Position numbers and translations under genes: made by a program. Positions 45,111 to 55,889 of a stretch of 64,000 nucleotides of DNA are shown here, piece after piece. This DNA comes from Hyphodiscus hymeniophilus (taxonomy: Eukaryota > Ascomycota > Leotiomycetes > Helotiales > Hyphodiscaceae), in assembly GCA_016508695.1 (NCBI GenBank), contig VNKQ01000005.1, positions 1,674,001-1,738,000 of the forward strand, read 5' to 3'. How positions within the stretch are numbered: the first letter of the stretch is position 1; each line of letters starts with the position of its first letter. Under the pieces are notes generated by a model. It searched no databases and had not been told where the DNA came from. It saw only the letters and a program-made list of their open reading frames with translations.

Positions 45111-46009
45111 TCTCTAGGGTGTTGAATTCAGCTAATGGTTTTCTGCTCTCACGTGCTCTTCACCCTCCTTCTCCGTTACTTTGTGATCATCTCCCGCACC
45201 CTGTTGGTGAAATGTGCATCCCCCAACTCCCATCCCCAGTACGCGAAGTGTGGGTGACATGGAAGCGCATCCCTAATTTGTCCGCCCATCAGGGGTTCTT
45301 TCATCAAGCCGTCCCCACGCGGATGCTTCCCCACATTGGACCCCGCAATTGCAAGCGTCAGAAGCTTTTCGATTTCCCCGATGCACCTACGATGCTGAAC
45401 TTGCCCGGAATGGCTTTCCGCCACGCGTTAGGAAAGACTTCGATTCCCTCTGTGTGCGCTACTCGTTGCCGAGAATTTTTTATTCCAAGTCTTCGAGATC
45501 TATGTATCGGAAGAAATTTGTCTTTGATAACTCTTTATACCTGGACATCAAGTTTCGTCCTATGAGGATTGCATAACTCCCTACCAGAAATGTTGAGACT
45601 CAAGGCTGTATTGGGGAGAATGCCAGAAATATTGGGCTATGCCTTTTACAAGTTTTACCTTGGCGAGTCAGATTTGTGAGCGCGGAGATATTTCAAAGCT
45701 GAGATTTACCATTTTTAAATGGCAGCCAAGCGTTCCTCCCAAAAATAACATCGTCTAAAGACATTAAATAACTCCATCCCGCCGTCATCGCAATGTATGA
45801 GCCAAGGGAGTTCCCAAATCAACCATTTATGTTTTCTCGTCGCATCGTAATTGCAGCCCCTAAGCCAAAGAGATCCCTTATATGTTCGATGCCATCCCAA
45901 GAATCATCTATTCCCAAAACCAAATCTGACCTTGCCGTTCTCCAGTGAACATGTGGTTCTTGGCAAGACCAGTATCTCTCACGCCCACTCCAATGTCGCT
46001 CTAACATGC
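45111..46009. other. Intergenic
   Basis: Plus frame 45107-45565 (152 residues) overlaps the stop of GPD and has no signature. I regard it as chance. Otherwise nothing recognisable. Confidence 0.45.
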
Positions 46010-46396
46010 TCAAGCACCGGTCTGATTCACCTGACCCATCCAACTGAACGAAGGGACCGCCAATGCTGGCAGATCTCGCAGATCCGGCATGTTCTTGAGA
46101 AGCAGCTCCGTATTCTCAATCAGAAGGCCCAGGTTTTCCGAATGGCATGCCATCAACGCATTGGAGTGCTGGGTGTACATGTGATTGACCTCGTTTGCGA
46201 GGTATTGGCTGAATCGAATGAAGGTTACGAGGAGAGCGATGGTGAGAGCGAAGATGGCTAGGAATATGGAGATGGTATATGGGTGCTTGTTGATGAACTT
46301 GAGGAGGAAGGAGGGTTTTGCTGGATTTGGGTTTGGATTTGGTGGGAGAGGTGGAATGGGAGCTTTGGGTGTGCATGGAGGCTTTTCAGTCGACAT
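46010..46396 (-). CDS. Small single-pass membrane protein, unknown function
   Basis: An intronless frame of 128 residues, starting at the ATG at 46396 (MSTEKPPCTPKAPIPP). Residues 1-30 are proline-rich and cytosolic-looking; a basic FLLKFINKHPYT precedes one strong membrane segment, ISIFLAIFALTIALLVTFI. The remaining 70 residues are hydrophilic and helical (YLANEVNHMYTQHSNALM, ENTELLLKNMPDLRD). The frame is open further upstream (to 46558), but that part is less protein-like. I do not recognise the family. It is the first of three small minus-strand membrane genes in a row. Topology is probably N-terminus inside. It could be lineage-restricted. Confidence 0.5.
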   Translation of the reverse strand: MSTEKPPCTPKAPIPPLPPNPNPNPAKPSFLLKFINKHPYTISIFLAIFALTIALLVTFIRFSQYLANEVNHMYTQHSNALMACHSENLGLLIENTELLLKNMPDLRDLPALAVPSFSWMGQVNQTGA

Positions 46397-47155
46397 TTTG
46401 CTGGCTGTTGTCCGTATCGTCAAGAAAGCCGATGTTTGGCTGTGAAAAATGCGAATTTTGATGACGAGAGATGGGGTTTTAGGCGGAGCTGAGAGAATGA
46501 GTTGCTGTGCCGATGATGTCGAAGGGAGAGCAATCGAGAGAGATGATCTGGCGTTCACAGATTTTGTTTAAGATTTAAATATGATATGGACGACAGAATA
46601 CTTTGGAACCTTCCAGAGGGGTTTAAAATGGTAGAAAGAATAAAGGATATCGTTTCAGGGCTGGCTAAGACATTGCGTCTTGACGAGACATTCTCCTTCA
46701 GTGGGCCAAGAGATTTGAAAGCTTCGAAACACTTGATGCAGAAGGCTGACTGACTGAGTCACATTTAAGAAGGTAAAAGATGGTAATCCTGATGTCTTCA
46801 GCGATTTTCACAAATTTTATAAGAGACAGTGAAGAGCGAATATATTTCCCAGCTACAAGCCCTCAGAGCCGGACTGTACTTGAGAGATTGCACAAAAATC
46901 CCCAATAATGGCGCGATAGCTCATTGATTAATTTCTGAAGGCTCGTAGAAACACATCAAACTCAAAAGCCTAAATGCACCCCGGTACACCAGCTTCTTCG
47001 ACTTTGATACATAAAATCACCCCCTCCTCGAGTTTACTAGACATGATCTCCTAATTCATTGCTATGCAGAGCTTTCCAACTCACCCCCAATTCTCATTTT
47101 GGAGGGTACAGCTAGCTCCGTTCCTGCCCAATGTGCAAGGTGACGACACAATCTC
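46397..47155. other. Intergenic
   Basis: The upstream side of the 128-residue gene and the 3' side of the next. Nothing recognisable. Confidence 0.5.
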
Positions 47156-47437
47156 TCAGTCAAACTGCGAGGTGAGCTGGCGAGAGGTTCTGAGGAAAAA
47201 CCAGACGTCGAAATACAAAACGGGGATAAACACCAACAGAAAGAGTAACAGATCCTTCGCAACAGTAAGTATCCACCAAAGAATAGGAACAACCCCAGGA
47301 GCCCAATAATTCAAGAAGCCGATTATCCACCAGAAAATTTTGATAACGCACGGAAATTCATTCTTGAAAACAGCCCATATACACCAGAAAAGATTGATTG
47401 CCCTTGGGATCAGCCCGTCTAGATCCAGGAGAACCAT
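47156..47437 (-). CDS. Small tryptophan-rich multi-pass membrane protein, unknown function
   Basis: 93 residues from the ATG at 47437 (MVLLDLDGLIPRAINLFWCI). Nearly the whole protein is hydrophobic: about three membrane segments, with repeated Trp-containing units (WCIWAVF, WWIIGFLNYW, WWILTVAK) and a charged tail (RTSRQLTSQFD). The three short units, each about 20 residues, look like degenerate copies of one W-x-I-x-x-F motif. No known family comes to mind. The longer open frame up to 47674 has an unlikely N-terminus, so I chose the internal ATG. Small size and lack of homology make it moderately uncertain. Confidence 0.45.
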   Translation of the reverse strand: MVLLDLDGLIPRAINLFWCIWAVFKNEFPCVIKIFWWIIGFLNYWAPGVVPILWWILTVAKDLLLFLLVFIPVLYFDVWFFLRTSRQLTSQFD

Positions 47438-48026
47438 GTTGCTGGTTCGTAGTAGTAGATTTGTCGATATAGTACTATCTAGCTTGCAATATAGACCGGA
47501 ACTGATTTTTGGTGGGGTGTGGTGGTATTTTTGAAGCCCTTGGTGTGCAAATTGTGGTGGTATAAAAATAGGAAGGTTTAGATGTGGATGGTCCTGATCT
47601 GGCCAGGCGGGTGGGACAAGAATCGGATGAAGTAACTTATAAGTCGCTATATAAGGCTGTTGATATCGTTCCATTGTCGAGCTTCCCGTGTGGAAATGTC
47701 TTGCCTCAAGTCCCTGCTATATATTCTTCAAACCGGGTTCTTCGAAGACCTTTGTGGGAAATGATATCATGAGCTTCGTAGCTTGGAAAAGTGAAACATC
47801 TTTTGAGCGGAATTCATAGTCTGCCGCAATCCTGAAGCGGTTTCTCATCGAATTCGAGGTTAAGAACCTTACCGCCCCACCTCTGCCATTCAGAAGCTTC
47901 TTTATCCACCTTTTGACAAGAAGTTTCAATGACTGATCAGACCCAAACACGCGCACCCGGGTCTCCAGTGAGACTTCTTACGTACTTGATCGATACCCGT
48001 CTTTAATTTCAGTCAGTCCTCATTCA
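47438..48026. other. Intergenic
   Basis: A minus frame at 47956-47717 (79 residues, basic) is doubtful. Its left part could instead be a last exon of the next gene through a GTAAGA donor at about 48036. Confidence 0.4.
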
Positions 48027-48543
48027 CTACCAACTAGCTCTTACTAATGATATCGGAATTCCGATTCGTGATCTTTTTTCAACTGGTTTCTTCAAAGATT
48101 CTCTCGTCTCAAGCAAAGCCTTCTGTATTTGCATCCGGATCACGTATTGCAGCGTTGCCAACCAGAAAAAGAGAATGGCCACACAAATGATCATCCTCCT
48201 GATACTGCTCATTGGCCCTGTCAAGCTGCGTGAAAGTCCAGAAGAAGGTGCTTGCTGGTGTAAGCTGTCGAGGTTGGAGCTATCGTATGGTCTTGAATTT
48301 GCTATTTCGCCTTTTGCCCAGATGCTTATGCAACGCTCTTCACCAACTGCTTCCATAGTGCGTTGCTACAACACGGTCAATCGAGATTACTCATGATTAT
48401 ATTCTATGACTTACTCGTCTGTAATCGAAGGAATTTTCGCATCCATTCATTTTTCTTGTTGTTAGACCTAGTAGCGTGCGGCAAGGAAATGCGGAGGTGG
48501 CTCCGAAGAGCAGTGCGAAGGCGACAACGACGAAAGCCTTCAT
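48027..48543 (-). CDS. Small type I membrane protein with signal peptide, unknown function
   Basis: Two exons, 48543-48415 and 48365-48027, give 155 residues. Exon 1 begins with a textbook signal peptide, MKAFVVVAFALLFGATSA, then FPCRTLLGLTT. Intron GTAAGT...TTGTAG joins DYRR to QRTMEAVGEERCISIW in frame. The luminal part (about 80 residues) has three cysteines (21, 35, 55). A membrane helix follows at about 101-119 (MIICVAILFFWLATLQYVI), then a basic cytosolic tail. Nothing matches a family I know. Because the exons are short, the signal peptide is easily missed. A donor-like GTAAGA near the stop could add another exon and a different C-terminus. It lies third in a row of small membrane genes on this strand. 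Confidence 0.55.
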
Positions 48544-49444
48544 TTTTCTATTGTGCGAGATTAAGGGCTATATGCTATATGATGCCCTCATTTAATTTAA
48601 CTCGAGGTCTCCAAGTTGATAAACAAGAATCTATGACCATTGCGAAGTAATGGCTCCTTCCAGTGTTCCGTGCAACGGTCAGCTGACAGCTTTGTGAAGT
48701 CAGACGAAGCTATTGTGTGGGGGGTCAAAAACGGAGGATTGAATTCTATAAATGAGTAGCGTCTTATTTTCCCTTATGCTTCTCGACATCGATTTGTTCC
48801 CCCCTTACTTTAGGACATGGCGACGTTGAGATACTTTGCCTGCATTTGATTCAATACTAGGGTGTTGAAAGGAAACAAGGCTAGGCACGGGACTGCAACT
48901 TCTCCGTACCCCTCTTCTCCCAATAGAGAGCTGAGTAACGCGGACAAGTCAAAGCAGAGTCCTCAAGAGATCGAAAGTGGGATTTCAATACCTCAGAAGG
49001 GTAGAAGGAAAACCAACTTCGCAGCCTTGGCGTCCCTTGATTGGATGTTTCCAGTCTCCAGACACATCATCAAGCCCAAAATTCTGGATCGTAGCCACCG
49101 ACGTAGAAGCAGGTAGCGCTGGTTTGGACGAGTATGTGCAGACACAAATATAGAGGAACTGCCTCTAAGGAATAGAATCTAGGCTGAGAACTCCGCTTCT
49201 CGTAATGACTAAAAAAGACGTCGGCTAGAATTGTGGAAGTACTGCCATTGCGTTTGCAAACAGCTGACATACCTTACTTGGCTTTGAACGAAAGGAAGCT
49301 CATTACCACTCACCACAACAAAATTTCATGACAAACACTGGCTTACCACATTTGCGCTTGCATGTCACGAGTTTCACGTACTTGTACATACTGTAAGCAC
49401 GGCAGGAAGTGCCTCGCTTCCTCAGGGGTAATGAAGGAACCACT
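48544..49444. other. Intergenic
   Basis: No gene seen. It lies between the small membrane genes and the 3' end of the regulator gene. Confidence 0.5.
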
Positions 49445-51070
49445 TCAAGCAAAATCTGTATCATTTCCTCCCGCTTTTCCTCCCGCGCGACTTAGATATT
49501 TGTACAACCATCCCATTCTTATTTCATCGGAGACATGAATAAGAAAGGACTCTGTAAGTGGATTCCTATCGATATCGGTCTCCAAAAGTTCTGCCGAGAG
49601 CACTTGGAGAACCCTCCCTCTCGTCTCTTCCGAAAGCAGCAGTTGAATTTCCACTGCTTCAACGGTCTCCCACCACCACTTAATCCGACAATCGCCATCT
49701 CCACAGCCCACAAGGATATCTGTTGTGTTATGGCTTTGCACATTCAAATGTATCCCAAGTCGCGCTACACAATCCATGATAATGAATAATACTGTCAAAG
49801 CGGTCAGGTTTGCAAGATCTGTGGATGCAACAAGGAGCTGAAGCCTTTCGAGGAAATTGATGCTATCCTCATAGTTGTAGCGCAGGTCCCAGAGAATCCT
49901 GTTCAGAATCCACAGAATCGCCATATGATTTCTCCTTTCGCTTACTGATGGGTCTTGGGACACTGCTTCAACGAAAGGGCGCAAATGTGATAGGCGGTGG
50001 AATGCCCGACGACGACTTTGTATGTATGCACTCAACAATCCTTCGGAGCTGTCAAACGTGGTAGGGACAGCCCGCTCGACACTCGCAGAATGGTCGTCTA
50101 GCCTCAAATCCCCTGCGCAGAAAGCGAATAAAGCCGAAGTGTACGAAACGATAGAAACTTCTAGTGACACAGAGTCCGGGAATGCCTCCGATCCTGCTCC
50201 AAGCCATATGCATGCCACCAAGGTCGTTATAGGTATCCGCTGACCCGCGTCGCCCCGATCAAGGATCAACCTTTTGGCAGCTGCGAGGTGCGTCTGGGCT
50301 TCGGAACGCAGACCTATTCTGTCTTCTGTGACGGCCGCAAGAGTTATATGAGTGATAGTAGCATCAGAGTACCGTGTATCAGAGTGACCTACGGCTTCGC
50401 GTATGATCTGATATAGTGATGCTTTGCGTGACAGAACCGAAACGTTGTCCTTGGCTGCCTTCTTTCCTAAGAGAAATATTTCTGCCGAAAGAAGTATCCA
50501 TTGTAGCCATTCGTTGTTGTTCTGGACAAATATAGCGGTTCTGTCGCGCACAGGACAATACGCGGATGTATTAGTAGTTCCATAGACGGCAACGGGAGTT
50601 ACGGTGAGGTCTGACAATATATTAGCTGTCTGGGAGGAATAACTCGGAAAAGAATGGAGATTACAGTAGTGGAGCAGATTTCGTTCGCGACGAGTTGTAT
50701 TTTCACCTAGTAGCATAAAAGGGTCTAATTGTTCGCTGAGGAGATGAACGGAATCGGAAGTAGGATCATTCAGACGGAACGATGAACCTAATCTGGAACC
50801 TGTGGTAACCCTTACCAAGTCCTGTATCTGATCATCAAGCTTGCTGTCATCATCATTCTGTTGAGTCCCGTCGCGAATGGATATATTGTGCAAAGGTAGT
50901 CGAGTATGGTGGATCGGACCACCCGAGTTTTTCGGACGATGCGGGTGTTTTCTGAGACCCCATGCCACTGATTGAGCGTGAGAATTGGCTCTCTTTTTGT
51001 GGTCTTTGGATGTGATGTTCGATGCGTCCTTGTTTATCCATTCGAACGGCGCTTTTGCTTTATCACTCAT
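49445..51070 (-). CDS. Fungal-type transcription factor-like protein without zinc cluster
   Basis: Intronless 541-residue protein. It begins MSDKAKAPFEWINKDASNIT followed by KKRANSHAQSVAWGLRKHPH. This FxWIN...R-SH-x-x-x-x-R-R arrangement marks a large group of fungal proteins related to Zn2Cys6 regulators (fungal_trans_2 type) that lack the zinc finger. The rest is helical: LLHYCNLHSFPSY, NEWLQWILLSAEIFLLGKKA, HLAAAKRLILDRGDAGQR, RRNHMAILWILNRILWDLRY. No enzyme motif is present. It probably acts in the nucleus as a co-regulator, but function in this group is poorly known. It opens a block with a bZIP factor, an anion transporter and a CoA-transferase. Confidence 0.75.
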   Translation of the reverse strand: MSDKAKAPFEWINKDASNITSKDHKKRANSHAQSVAWGLRKHPHRPKNSGGPIHHTRLPLHNISIRDGTQQNDDDSKLDDQIQDLVRVTTGSRLGSSFRLNDPTSDSVHLLSEQLDPFMLLGENTTRRERNLLHYCNLHSFPSYSSQTANILSDLTVTPVAVYGTTNTSAYCPVRDRTAIFVQNNNEWLQWILLSAEIFLLGKKAAKDNVSVLSRKASLYQIIREAVGHSDTRYSDATITHITLAAVTEDRIGLRSEAQTHLAAAKRLILDRGDAGQRIPITTLVACIWLGAGSEAFPDSVSLEVSIVSYTSALFAFCAGDLRLDDHSASVERAVPTTFDSSEGLLSAYIQSRRRAFHRLSHLRPFVEAVSQDPSVSERRNHMAILWILNRILWDLRYNYEDSINFLERLQLLVASTDLANLTALTVLFIIMDCVARLGIHLNVQSHNTTDILVGCGDGDCRIKWWWETVEAVEIQLLLSEETRGRVLQVLSAELLETDIDRNPLTESFLIHVSDEIRMGWLYKYLSRAGGKAGGNDTDFA

Positions 51071-51535
51071 GACTGACTGGTCTAGCTAGGAGACATCATT
51101 CGAGTACCGCTGACGAGGGGCGTCGTCCCCCTCAAAATCGGGAGGATTTTGTGAGGTGATCGAGAAATAAAGTGATTTGAAATCACACCATATCAGGAAG
51201 GTAGAAGAAGGAGAACGACATTATGCGGTCTGCACATGTCCTGCTTCGAAAACGAAGGAATGTCGTTGGGCAGCTCTGCTTGCACACGATAGGAGCATCC
51301 TCATTTCCTCATCCCTCGTGTTTGCCGACGGTGGGTCTTCCCACTACTCGCACACCTGATCTTTGAGCAAAAAACGCCATTAGATTGCCTCCGAAAGCCA
51401 AAATGCAACACCAACACAAATCGCCGTGCCGTCCATTCGTTTCTAGGAATAGCTGCAATCACTGTGCCCAATCCTACGAGCACCGCTCGACCTCCCCCGA
51501 CGGAGGGCAGGCAATGGGACGGGGCCTACAGTAGC
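51071..51535. other. Intergenic between two regulator genes
   Basis: The promoter of the fungal-type regulator and the 3' side of the bZIP gene. Nothing recognisable. Confidence 0.5.
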
Positions 51536-52238
51536 TTAGCACTCGGCTGCCCACCCGCCATTGTTGGACAGGCCATCCATCTGCAAGACGCTGCTGAGGG
51601 CATCGATCATTTGGCTGAGCTCCCGGATCTCCGCTCTCAACCTGCATACCTCGTCGGATTGGCTCGAATACGAGTCTATCAGTCGTTGGTGTTTGTCCGC
51701 CAACTGATGGAGTTGGTCTTGGAGAGCTGTGCGCTCTTTTTCCTTGCGCAGTCGGAGTGCACGTTGAGACATTCGATTTTGATAGCGGCGGCGCTCTCGC
51801 TGAGGAAGAGCATATGCGTCTGGACTTACGGACGGCCCTTGTGAAGAAGTTGAAGATGGCGTCGAGGCTGTGATGGTTGATGATGAAATGGAGTCGCTCC
51901 GTGTCTGACGCGGGATGGTGGCATACATGTCCTCCAGCCTCTGATTACCAAGAGCCTGGAATCTCGTTATGGGTGTGTTCGTGACTATCACAAGTGCCAT
52001 CACTTACATTATCCCAATACCCAATGTGTTGCTGTCCAGAATGGGGCAAGATACTGCCATCCGGAAAGGTAGTCATGTAATCATAATTGACGACAGTGCT
52101 GGACTGGAGAGGTTGGTTGTATGGATACATCCTGAACACAGTTGGCAGTGATATGAGTCTTGGTTGTTGATCCTTCGAAAGTTTGGCAGGTAGGATCTTG
52201 GTCCGATCAATGGGAGAACAATCCATAGTCTTATACAA
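51536..52238 (-). CDS. Small bZIP transcription factor
   Basis: Two exons, 52238-52008 and 51955-51536, give 216 residues. The intron (GTAAGT...TTCCAG) joins HIGYWDN to ALGNQRLEDM. The basic region is at about 130-150 (RERRRYQNRMSQRALRLRKE), carrying the N-x-x-(S/A)-Q-R-A-x-R pattern of Yap/AP-1-like and related fungal factors, followed by a leucine-zipper helix (LQDQLHQLADKH, VCRLRAEIRELSQMIDAL) to about 197. The N-terminal 77 residues (NQPLQSSTVVNYDY) resemble the short leaders of other fungal bZIPs. There are no Yap1-type cysteine-rich domains. I predict a nuclear DNA-binding protein, possibly controlling the adjacent transporter/CoA-transferase pair. ATG 52226 is an alternative start. Confidence 0.88.
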
Positions 52239-53133
52239 CGCACATTCTCAAGTGAAAACTGTATACAATCCTTACCCCTAATGCTCATGCCTAATAAGGA
52301 AATCGCATTTTCGCAGCGGCATCCCTCATGAGTGGTCGTGCTGGATACAAGACAGCTCTACATTCTTGTTCCCCTTGGCCATGCCTAAAACGGCAGTCGC
52401 ATTTTGAGGGTCGACGACTCGACAACGTTGAATGCTCTGTCATCGGCACACGTGACTTTGCGCCAGCATTGTTTGGCGTACTGTAAGGTGCAGCATGCCC
52501 GTTAAGCCGCATCTGGTAGGCGCATTCATGCAATGGTCCAATCATGTTCTTCACGGGATTCCTCTGTCAAATTCATTGGCACAAGCTTACTTGGGTAATG
52601 TAGGCATGCTTGACTTTGTCATCACCAAGCAGGTTTCGCCACATCGACATTTCAAGATCAAACCACGGTGGATACAGTATCGAAGTCCTGGGAGCTATTT
52701 GGCTCTAACAAGTGAAAAAATGCCAACATCGCTCAGTATCGCCACCAACTGAGCCATAAGATAACATCACTGTGTCGCGTGCTTAGTGTTCCATGGCTGG
52801 GCGTTGAACTTCAGCTCTTGAAGCATCATTTGACGAAAGATTTGAGGCTCTGAGGCCTTCACGAGAACACCTTAATTATGTTGGGAACTTTGAGCCAAGA
52901 TTCAGGAGTGTATACAAGGGAAGGTATGACCAAGGAGAAGTTCCACCCGAATAGAGTCATCAGTGAAGACAGATGCAAGTCCTTTTGGTCCAGATGTACT
53001 GGGCTGCCAAATCAAGGTTATGTGCAGAAATGACAACACCCATTTGTGTCCTCTAAAAGAAGAAAAATTGTATGTTGAACCGCGCCCTCATTTGGGACAC
53101 GCCAGTAGAGAATAATCGATAGCCATCCCAAGC
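52239..53133. other. Intergenic
   Basis: The bZIP promoter and the 3' side of the MFS transporter. No further gene seen. Confidence 0.5.
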
Positions 53134-54854
53134 TCAGAAAATATACCTGAAATTGGGATTCTCACGATCAGTCAAATCTCCAAATGCAGTAGCGTCCAAA
53201 TCTCTGCCTTCCAAGCCACCCTCCTGCAACTTCTGCACTGCATCCCTCCGTTCATTTTCTCTCACCATCAAATACCAAAAAACGAAAATACTAACGGCCT
53301 CGATGAGATTACTGACGATCATGCTCCAAATACCCAGAGAATATGTTGGTGCTTGGTCTGTTCTATAAAAGAACGGACCTGAGATATTCCCTGCAGCGTA
53401 GCCAAGATAGAGGACTGCATTGGTGATAACCTTCTTCGTGTAGCCAGCAGTATTAGAGATCATAAGTGAGAGGAACATTACGGCCGAAGCAACATAGGAT
53501 CCAGTGAGGAGGTAGCAAATGTACTTGCCAGCCGTGTTTTTATCGTCGACGTATCTCAGTCCGAATGTGCCCGCTATGTTTGGGCAGACGTAGAGAAACA
53601 CGAAAAGACATCTTTTATTGGTGAAGCGATCGTTGAGGAATACACATGTCAGAATCGAGAATATGACGAAAACGCCATATGGAATTTGCATCAGTGTTGT
53701 GTGAAGGGTGCTGAATCCAAATCCTTCGATGATAAGTGTACCGAAGTTAGAGATACCGCCTGCAAGTTATTTTTAGTTCGTACTGAATTACCTCCCGGTG
53801 TCACTCACCATTTGGAACGCTAGAAACAAAGGCGAGCAAGAAGAACAGATATGTCTTGATATCCAAGAATGCTTCGATGACTTGATAGCGCTGAGTTGAT
53901 GATCAGTTTATGTTTCAAGTCTTTGATCAGAGACTTTTGGCTTGGACATACCTTGAAGTGTTTGTTTTCGACTCCAGTCTGATCTTCATTCTTCCTCTCG
54001 ACAACCATCCTCCTTTCATGTATAGAGAACACTTTGGCGGTCATCGGTGAGTCAGGAAGAAAGATCGTTATCAATATTCCCCAGCAGCAACAAATAGCCC
54101 CAATAATCAAAAACTCGTACTTCCAACTAGCGAGATCACCATGGATATGGCCAATGACATAGCCAAGAAGACCACCAAGTGCAATACCAAAGCCGTTTGC
54201 AGAATACCAAAGACCCACTCTCAGCGGTTGTTCCCTTCTTGTATACCACATACTCGTGATCAACATGAACGCTGGATCAGCGCAGGACTCCACGGCACCA
54301 CCCAAAGTACGAAGAACAGCAAGACTGGCGAATGAAGACGTAGTTACTTGAAGCATAAGCAAAACCCCCCAAATGAACACGTTTATACCCAGGTACTTTC
54401 CGATCGGATACCGTTGCATGAGAAGTGTGGTCGGTAGCGTCCATGCTAAGAAACCGAAGTAGAATAGACTTGAGAGCCAACTGTACTGGTCGTTTTTCAA
54501 ATTGAGGTCTTTGCGGATTCCGAAGATGGCTGCATAACTCAGCGTAGTTTTGTCGACGTAAAAGAACGTGTAGCAAATAAAAAGAAAGGGAAGGATGGTG
54601 AAGTCTATCATTCGTACTAGCTTTTTCTGTTCGACGGGATCGGTAGCTCCATGGCTGATATGGCGCGTTGGAAATAGCTCAAGAGCACCGTCGGCTTGCT
54701 TCAACGTGTTCGACGGGACAGTATCACCGAGAGTCGAGCACGGGGCTTCCTTCCTGTGCTTCAGTCTTGTATCGTTACCCCTAAGTATAGGATCGGCTCC
54801 TTGGAAGGCTTCAGGTTTCTCCATGACTATACATGGAGGTGAGTTCTCGTCCAA
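53134..54854 (-). CDS. MFS transporter, anion:cation symporter (allantoate/Dal5 type)
   Basis: Three exons, 54854-53952, 53890-53809 and 53759-53134, give 536 residues in frame. A 75-residue cytosolic leader precedes the usual Dal5-family start RMIDFTILPFLFICYTFFYV, DKTTLSYAAIFGIRKDLNLK, WLSSLFYFGFLAWTLPTTLL, MQRYPIGKYLGINVFIWGVL, and RTLGGAVESCADPAFMLITS with MWYTRREQPLRVGLWYSANG, the family signature. The second half has LIIEGFGFSTLHTTLMQIP, YVASAVMFLSLMISNTAGYTKK and YAAGNISGPFFYRTDQAPTY. These proteins import organic anions such as allantoate, nicotinate and other carboxylates at the plasma membrane. It is divergent from a CoA-transferase that could activate the imported acid. ATG 54824 is an alternative start. 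Confidence 0.92.
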
Positions 54855-55889
54855 ACCTCAGAGGCTTCAGAGGCCCCGGGGCGACTACTAATAGTCCTTC
54901 CATATCTGTTGTCCAGAAAATTTAATCATGAATGGAAGCCATAATAATGGTGGCTCGGAAGTCTTGCCAACACGGGATCACGTTTCGGCTCTGCAGCTTC
55001 ATCCTTTAGGAGCAAGGTTGCATTCAGTACCTTACGCGTGCCGAATGAATCTCTTTATAATCGCACACCGTATCTTGATTCACAATCCCCATGGAATGAA
55101 GTCTTTTTCTGCAGGTAATCCTGCTTATTCATACCTGCTCAACAGTATGCGGGGCAAGGTAATGTCTCATTTAGGCCTAGCTCTGAGCCAATCATGCATG
55201 AACCGTATATAACCACACTAAGGTAGACTTAAAGCCCATTTGGTAGCCTTTTCCCAAATGAAAAGATGTGTGCAAGATAAAGGTTCCACAAAATATGCGG
55301 CTCTCGTGTATAACGGAACAACAGCACCACGGAACGGAAGCTAAAGTCAGACAGACAACCAGACAAGCAGTTCAAATGAAGACTGACGGCGCATATGACT
55401 AATTTGGATTATCCTCTTTCTGGTAGATGCAAGAAGTGTAGATTTGTGAAGAGTGTAACATCCGCCCTTCACCTTTTACTTTTCGGATGTGAGATTCCTC
55501 ATCGTGAAGCGATCAAGACTAGAATCAGGAAAATACTCCGAATCCGAGAAATTCAAGGCTTGCAGTTTTTGTCCTTGGACGATGGAAACGTTACGAAACC
55601 GAGAGAGACACGCATAAATCCATTGTCAAAATACGGAGGTAAATTGGTAAACCATCGTCATTGCACTAGCAACGGATCGCCTCTGTTTCTGTTTACTTTT
55701 CCTAATACAGAAGCACAGATCAAAAGAACACGTACAGCTATCATCACAGAGCTCACTCGAATAATTTGTCTTATCCATATGATATTGAGGAGAAATTGAA
55801 GCAGGTACTGACGGGTGGCTAAGAACCAAAGAGGAATCGCGCACTTTGAGAGAAATCGGACGGCTCAGAAAGAAGCTGAAGAAACGAAT
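54855..55889. promoter_or_regulatory. Divergent promoter region between the Dal5-type transporter and the CoA-transferase
   Basis: About 1 kb. A plus frame at 55395-55799 has no signature. The CoA-transferase frame is open back to 55815 but without ATG before 55890. Shared regulation by the neighbouring factors is plausible. Confidence 0.35.

Noticed and set aside
45107..45565. 152-residue frame after GPD
   Set aside because: Starts inside the last codons of GPD and has no recognisable feature.
55395..55799. 134-residue plus frame upstream of the CoA-transferase
   Set aside because: No domain; overlaps an antisense frame; sits in the divergent promoter.
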